A DNA stretch of 64,000 nt from Kalmusia sp. IMI 367209 (taxonomy: Eukaryota; Ascomycota; Dothideomycetes; Pleosporales; Didymosphaeriaceae): contig JAPEUQ010000003.1 in assembly GCA_027946365.1 (NCBI GenBank), forward strand, positions 3,162,001 to 3,226,000, read 5' to 3'. The notes under the pieces are model-generated. The model worked only from the letters and a program-made list of their open reading frames with translations, searched no databases and had not been told where the DNA came from. Numbering within the stretch: position 1 is the stretch's first letter; the number at the start of each line of letters is the position of its first letter. Of the stretch, positions 58,721-64,000 are shown piece after piece. The position numbers and the translations under genes were made by a program.

Positions 58721-60175
58721 ATGGCCGCTTCGATGGACGCAAGCTACTGCAAACCTACCCGCTACTGCGATTGGGCCAACGACGATGATGACGACTTCGA
58801 CATTGATGCCTACAAAGCGAGTGTCGCTGCTGCCGCCGTCACCGCTACCGCCGCCGAAGGCCTGTACAGCCCTGCCTGCACTTCTGATTGGGCTGACGAC
58901 GACGAAGAGGAGTGGGATCTCGAGAGCTACGAGGCTAGTTTCTCCAGCGATAACGTTAAGTGTCCAACGGTCGAGGATATGGGGCCGCTGGTGCGCGAAG
59001 AGGACATGTATTGCTTGCCGCCGCGCCCAACTACACCCGAGCCAGTAGCCGCTGCCGAGTGCGCCGCCTGCCCGCCTGAAGAAGGCACTGTCCATCATAG
59101 TCAACCAGAAGTGACTAACTGCTATCAACCACTTCCTGCGGCTTGTTGGTGGTACTATAACCAGAATGAACAGTCAGGAAAACCGGCGTTCCCGGGACTG
59201 AGCTGCGACGGGTGGGGCAACTATGATAAAAACAACCGCATCAACTACGCGCGTAATTGGTACAATCTCAAGAGCAGACATCGGATCAACGGAGGCGAGA
59301 TATGGTACTGTTCCTCTCCTCTACGTTATGGGGTTACGCTTGCAGACGAAGAAGACGTGCCTGCGCTTGCTGATGAAATCTCGGACTTCGAATCTGATCT
59401 GGTGCCAACGCCTCCCGATATCTCGCCTACGCTTTCAAAGGTCGACTCTGTAATCGCGGTCAATGGAAAGTACATGGGTGACTCATTTGAAGATGGCTTC
59501 GAGCAAGACGCAGAGTCGACCTTCGCGCCGTTGGTGCAGCTCGCAAACGGTGCGACCCCGAATTGGCGAACAATAACGGCATCAGCAGGAGATTTAGCAT
59601 TCTTCATGCCCAAGGAAGAATATCACGACATAGCCGATGATGATTTGAAGACACTGGAAGCCCAATCGAACTCGGCCCTAGCAGACCAATATCCTATCAC
59701 GATAAAGGCTAACGGAAATGAAAATTTCCATAAGTATTTGGAGGAGGAGAATGATTTTCTCTCAATGACACTGGATACACGGGTCACAGTGTTGACCGAT
59801 GCCGAATGCGAGCTGGTTAAGGGAACCGTATTGACGAAGCAAGAAGAGTTAAACTCAACAAGCTCCCTGTTCACCCAAGCAGCGAATGAGAAGAATAGTC
59901 AATTTCACGATGATCTACAGAAAAAGATCCATCTGTCCGCGAGCGCTCCATATACACCTACAGTTGTCATCACTAGTGCTAACAATGAGGATTTAATCAT
60001 GAGGGCAACTAGTCCCAAGACTCAGTTCAAGCCAGATGAGGCAGATGAAGAGCTCCATCGTCGCCTTAAAACGCGGTACCTCATCTACCTTGCAAGTAAA
60101 GAAACTCACCGTCGGTCTGGATCCCGCATACTGCAGGCCCTCAGTGCAGGTGTAGGGCGCAAAACAATTACATAG
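58721..60175 (+). CDS. Unrecognised acidic protein with duplicated DWA motif
   Basis: Single exon, 484 residues. No signal peptide or membrane helix. The N-terminus has two copies of an acidic unit: CDWANDDDDDFDIDAYKAS (residues 16-34) and SDWADDDEEEWDLESYEAS (about 55-73). A Trp/Tyr/Asn-rich block follows (about residues 139-205: CWWYYNQNEQ, DGWGNYDKNN, ARNWYNLKSRHR). The rest is polar and acidic until a basic helical end (EELHRRLKTRYLIYLASK). The overall character is that of a disordered regulatory or RNA/chromatin-associated protein; I do not recognise a family. It lies between the AT-rich region and the P450 gene. Confidence 0.7.
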   Translation: MAASMDASYCKPTRYCDWANDDDDDFDIDAYKASVAAAAVTATAAEGLYSPACTSDWADDDEEEWDLESYEASFSSDNVKCPTVEDMGPLVREEDMYCLPPRPTTPEPVAAAECAACPPEEGTVHHSQPEVTNCYQPLPAACWWYYNQNEQSGKPAFPGLSCDGWGNYDKNNRINYARNWYNLKSRHRINGGEIWYCSSPLRYGVTLADEEDVPALADEISDFESDLVPTPPDISPTLSKVDSVIAVNGKYMGDSFEDGFEQDAESTFAPLVQLANGATPNWRTITASAGDLAFFMPKEEYHDIADDDLKTLEAQSNSALADQYPITIKANGNENFHKYLEEENDFLSMTLDTRVTVLTDAECELVKGTVLTKQEELNSTSSLFTQAANEKNSQFHDDLQKKIHLSASAPYTPTVVITSANNEDLIMRATSPKTQFKPDEADEELHRRLKTRYLIYLASKETHRRSGSRILQALSAGVGRKTIT

Positions 60176-60256
60176 CCATGAGCTATTCATGGCTGCTTCA
60201 GTGAAAGCATTGCTTATCGTAAGACATTCCCCTAGCAAGTTACTCTAAGCACCAAG

Positions 60257-61923
60257 CTAAACTTCAACTAGACTTCTTGGTTGCAGAATGACGCGATACT
60301 TCCGATCCGGCTTTAGGATAGTGAACTCTTTCGTCCCGAGCACCAGCTCCGGCTCTTCCAGTCGAATATCATACCTTAATAGTAATGTCGCAATCATCTT
60401 GATGATGAACTGATTTGCCACGTTCCTTCCGATGCATTGTCGACTTCCAAACCCAAAGCCTAGGAAACAGGTCTTCATAGTCGCCAAGTCTGCAGTACTG
60501 TCCGCCCAGCGATCGGGATTCCAAATATGAGGATCGGGATAGACGGAAGGGTTGCGACCAATAATCGCAGCAGGCACGCCGACGGCTATTCCACCCGGGA
60601 TGTAATGGCCGCAGATGACGGCACCTTCGGCTGGGGTGTCGCGTGGCATCGCGTACCCGATGGGCGGATGGAGGCGCAAGCATTCGATCTCAGCGTGTTC
60701 GAGTAGCCTTATATTGTTCAGTTTTGTGAAATGAAGTGGCGACTGTCCATATTGATCATCAGGAAATGCATTCTCGAGATCTGTGATGATGCGTGATTTG
60801 ATAGCCGGGTCTTTGCAAAGGTAGTAGATCATCCAGCTCATCGTCACGCTGCCTGTGCTTGCGCCAGCGACCCTAGCAATTTTGTCAATACAAGCCGTAA
60901 TGTTTGGATTTGTGCAAGACTTACATGAGTGATGAGGTTTCGGCACGTAGCTCGTCGAAGCCCATCTGCCTGCCTGTCTCGGGATCTCTTGCCTCGATAA
61001 ATCGCTGCATGATATCCTGCCTCGGCTTTCCGCTTTGTGTAATCTGCTTTCGATCGTCCTTGAATCGCTTCTCGAGCGCATGGCGAGCGTACTCTAAATA
61101 CTCCACCCTAGCTTTCCAGAGCTTTTGAATGTATGGTACTGGTACCCAACTAAGTATCTTGACGCTGCGCTTACCAAATGGAAGAATACCACTCAGATTG
61201 CCAAAGCGCTGTGACTGCTCTACAAGCGTCGAATATCTTGCAGGCTTCCCGGCTTCAAGAACACCAAAGTTATTGCCTAACGCGAGCTCGCCCATCAGGT
61301 CCATAGTGAAAAGCTCAAACCAGAAGTATATGTCAAATGGCTCTTGCGTGCGAGCGAAAGTATCCATTTGTTTCATAAACTTCTCGAGCGTAAAGTCCAC
61401 ATATGGCTCAAAGAGCTGCAAACTCTGTGCACTGAAACCGTGCGATACCATTCTACGTTTCATTGCGTGTCGTTTCTTCGATCGTGTAGAGAAGAGCGAC
61501 TCGCCTGTTGTAGAGAAGGCGTCGTACCAACTGGACTTTCCGAACTCTTCCTGGCCTTTGCCATGGCCTTAAAACCTCATTAGTCTAAAGTAGTATTTGT
61601 AATATCATTAGTGTGATATACTTACCGTAGATGGCTTTGACAGCATCAGGATGATTGAATGAAATGGATTGAGGCCCTGTGCGGACTGCCAATGCTCCAG
61701 GGTACTGCCCAAACAGACTGTTGACCCATTGCGTTCTCCTTTGCTCTTTCAGAGCATTTGCCTCAAGGATGCCAGTGATTCTGGTCAACCATGGTCCAGG
61801 TAGTTTGCTCAAAGGCGAAAAGAACAGACGATATAAGAGCGTATAGAGCCAGTAAAGAATAGCTACACCGACGGCAGCTTGAACTATCGCTCTCACATCC
61901 AAAGAGGTGTCAATCATCGCCAT
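60257..61923 (-). CDS. Cytochrome P450 monooxygenase
   Basis: Microsomal heme-thiolate oxygenase. Exons are 61626-61923, 60925-61567 and 60257-60872; introns 61568-61625 and 60873-60924. Product 518 residues. A membrane anchor at about residues 12-35 precedes the proline-rich hinge LPGPW. The I-helix is VAGASTGSVTMSW, with the A-G-x-S/T-T pattern. The ExxR motif is EIECLRLHPP. A WNPDRW segment precedes the heme loop FGFGSRQCIGR with the axial Cys. All key residues are present. Substrate unknown; it resembles fungal P450s used in secondary metabolism and detoxification. It is divergent from the MFS gene. Confidence 0.95.
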
Positions 61924-62723
61924 ACTCTTATAACTTCGTATTCTGAGACTTTGATCTGGAAGTCCACGCTGAACGAGTGCGTGGTCACATTCAAAGAATC
62001 TCGCAATAACTGCCGAAATGTTAGCATGATGACAAATGTGCTAATCGCAGATGCGCCTAGTCTATGGAGTAGTGGCCCCACAATGTAGCCTCTGCAGTAT
62101 TGATGAACGCCCCGTGAGGGGGAAACTGCAAAGGGATGTACCAGAGGGCGCGTCTCAACAATCGCAAACGTCACATATAACGCGAGAGCAAAGTTGCAAC
62201 ACGAAGACTAACTCGATTATTCGCCTTAAGATATGCACGTTCATATATTCTCCTCTTTACGAGCATCCTAGAAGATAGGCGCAGGAAGGATCCGACACCC
62301 CACATTTCCCCGCATTCGCCCCAGGAACCCCCATTCGCTTAGCGCCCGACGCCCCAATCGCGTGGCACGTCCCAAGTACGGTGGTTTTAATGCACTACTT
62401 GTGTACAGCAAATCAGCATCGTCTGCTTGCCCTCCGATCGGTATCTCCCTTACTCGTTAACATCCCTGACAGACAAGGATATTTATCTTCAAAACCTGGT
62501 CCGTTCTGGGCCGTGCCCCCACAGAAATAATTGTACATATGTAGAGGAACGTCTCCATCTGTCAGCCTTAGACATGATGCATTAATTCTTGTTGAACTCG
62601 AGATTTATTAATGCCCGACCTTGAAAACACCTTAACCTAGATATTATCTGGAGCTGTACTACTTGTTATAAGACTCCTCGCACCTGCACTCGACGGAAAA
62701 CTGCGCGGCTGGCCTGGGGCTCA
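61924..62723. promoter_or_regulatory. Shared divergent promoter, P450 and MFS transporter
   Basis: About 800 nt between the divergent starts of the P450 (-) and the MFS gene (+). Short open frames here show no domain. Shared regulation is inferred from the layout. Confidence 0.4.
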
Positions 62724-64000
62724 ATGCACAATATGGGAGAGATCGCTGACGAAAAAGATACTCGCAAGCCTGGAATCGAGGTCGAATCGAAGATTGCCCA
62801 CGATGAAGGAGTTGATCTCCCTACTGGCTACTCAGATCCTCACAAAGCCGCTCTCGAAGACAATCCTGAACATGCGCAGAAATTGACCTTGCCTGTCATC
62901 CTATCTGCTCTCTTTCTCGGCACCTCTTTCACCGGGCCCATCATGTTCGGGTTCATCTTGGTAACGCCTATCTTAGTGCAATTATCGCAGAAACTTGGAG
63001 GCGCGAACATTGATTTCTGGATTCCGTCTGGATGGGCCGCTGCAGCCGCCGTCGGCTTCTCGGTTGCTGGAAAGATATCTGACATCTTTGGAAGACGGCC
63101 TGTGATCCTTTTCGGCCAGCTGTTGACCATAGTTGGCGGTATCATAGCCTGTACAAGCAAGACAATGAATCAGCTGATTGCCGGAGAAGTCGTTCTGGGG
63201 GCTAGTATTGGTACAGTATCTGTCGCTTATGCTGGTATGGTCCCTGAATAATTCCTAATCGTCTATGCTTGTGCTGATGGATTATTGAGGCATCTCCGAG
63301 ATTTTGCCTAATAAATATCGAGGCATAGGTCTTGCATGGACAGAGTTCAATCTCGCTACCTGGGCCGTCCCTTCTACGATTCTTGCTAACGCCATGATAT
63401 CGAATGCGACTTGGCGCATTATGTTCTACCTCTGCATAGGCTATGGGGCCTTCAGTATGATCGGAACTTTCTTTGTCTACTTCCCTCCAAGTCACCCACG
63501 ACCAGATGGCAAAACGAAGTGGCAAGAATTTAAAGAGCTAGACTTTGTCGCTGCATTCTTGTTCGCCGCAGGGCTCGTGGTATTCCTTTACGGACTTAAC
63601 TCGGGCGGAAACACATATGCTTGGGGCGCCGCCGGAACAGTCGCGCCCTTGATACTCGGCCTTATCACCTTCTTGAGCGCTTTTGTCTACGATGCTTTCG
63701 TTCCAGAGGATCCGCTGTTTCCGTGGTATCTATTCAGAAGCTTCCGCGAGTTTTCGGCACTCATTGTTCTTGTGACAGTTGCAGGGATGGTTTTCTTCGC
63801 TGCATCGGCGCTGAACGCCCAAACAATCTTGTACTTGCATACTCCGGATTCCATCAAAATCGGGTTGTATTCGCTTCCTTCCGGGTGGGTATTATATTTG
63901 TGGGAAAACAGAAAGCACAAGCTAACGTCTACAGACTTGGGCAGCTCATAGGCGGGTGCCTCGTTCCTGCCCTCGTTCATTATATCAAGCATGTGCATTA
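62724..64000 (+). CDS. MFS transporter, TRI12-like, cut by the window edge
   Basis: Proton-driven membrane exporter, probably for a toxin, siderophore or xenobiotic. Exons seen: 62724-63234, 63290-63884 and 63935 to the edge; introns 63235-63289 and 63885-63934. The model is open at 64000. An acidic cytosolic N-terminus of about 50 residues precedes the first helix (TLPVILSALFLGTSF). The WIPSGWAAAAAVGF segment and motif A (GKISDIFGRRPV) are clear, and FYLCIGYGAFSMIG and LDFVAAFLFAAGLVVFL match the TRI12-type efflux subfamily (PF06609). Roughly nine or ten helices lie inside the window. A second ATG at 62733 is also possible. Partner of the divergent P450 by position. Confidence 0.92.

Overview
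The window looks like chromosomal DNA of a filamentous ascomycete (Pezizomycotina; Dothideomycetes is my best guess). The reasons are many short introns of about 46-90 nt with GTAAGT/GTATGT-type donors and CTAAC/CTGAC branch sites, fungal-only regulators (a Zn2Cys6 factor and a fungal_trans_2-type factor), and a fungal-length cytoplasmic dynein heavy chain. Exon models below were built by hand from frame changes and splice signals. For every complete spliced model the summed exon length is a multiple of three.

Left part (1-6 kb): three unrecognised genes (A +, B -, C -) that share a diverged N-terminal domain and helical C-termini, so probably a local gene family. Copy B is broken by two apparent +1 frame changes, or contains two introns with weak donors.

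Core block (6.6-44 kb): cytoplasmic dynein heavy chain (3 exons, 4344 aa), a CLC chloride/proton exchanger, a secreted serine carboxypeptidase, a secreted DUF4038/GH140-like glycosidase, a Dpb3/POLE4-like histone-fold protein, a Poa1-like macro-domain phosphatase with a PIP-box-like C-terminus, the Rieske Fe-S protein of complex III, BCP1 (with a GC-AG intron), GMP synthase, a microsomal-type epoxide hydrolase, an SDR of the YMR226C type, a small acidic conserved protein, a single-pass membrane protein and an Mtr-like amino-acid permease. Divergent pairs with short shared promoters are macro/Rieske and BCP1/GMP synthase.

Right part (45-64 kb): this reads as accessory DNA. Genes are more sparse, some are broken, and codon use appears more AT-rich by eye. 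It holds a repeat-containing acidic hypothetical gene, a decayed or misassembled unknown gene, a fungal_trans_2 regulator, a mercuric-reductase-like FAD disulphide oxidoreductase, a dead alpha/beta hydrolase, a secreted M13 metalloprotease divergent from a Zn2Cys6 regulator, an acidic hypothetical protein with a duplicated motif, and a cytochrome P450 divergent from a TRI12-like MFS transporter that runs off the right edge. The last group suggests a small metabolic or detoxification unit. No rRNA, tRNA, CRISPR array or intact transposon was found. No clearly new multi-gene system is evident; the best candidates for novelty are the A/B/C family and the P450/MFS/acidic-protein neighbourhood.
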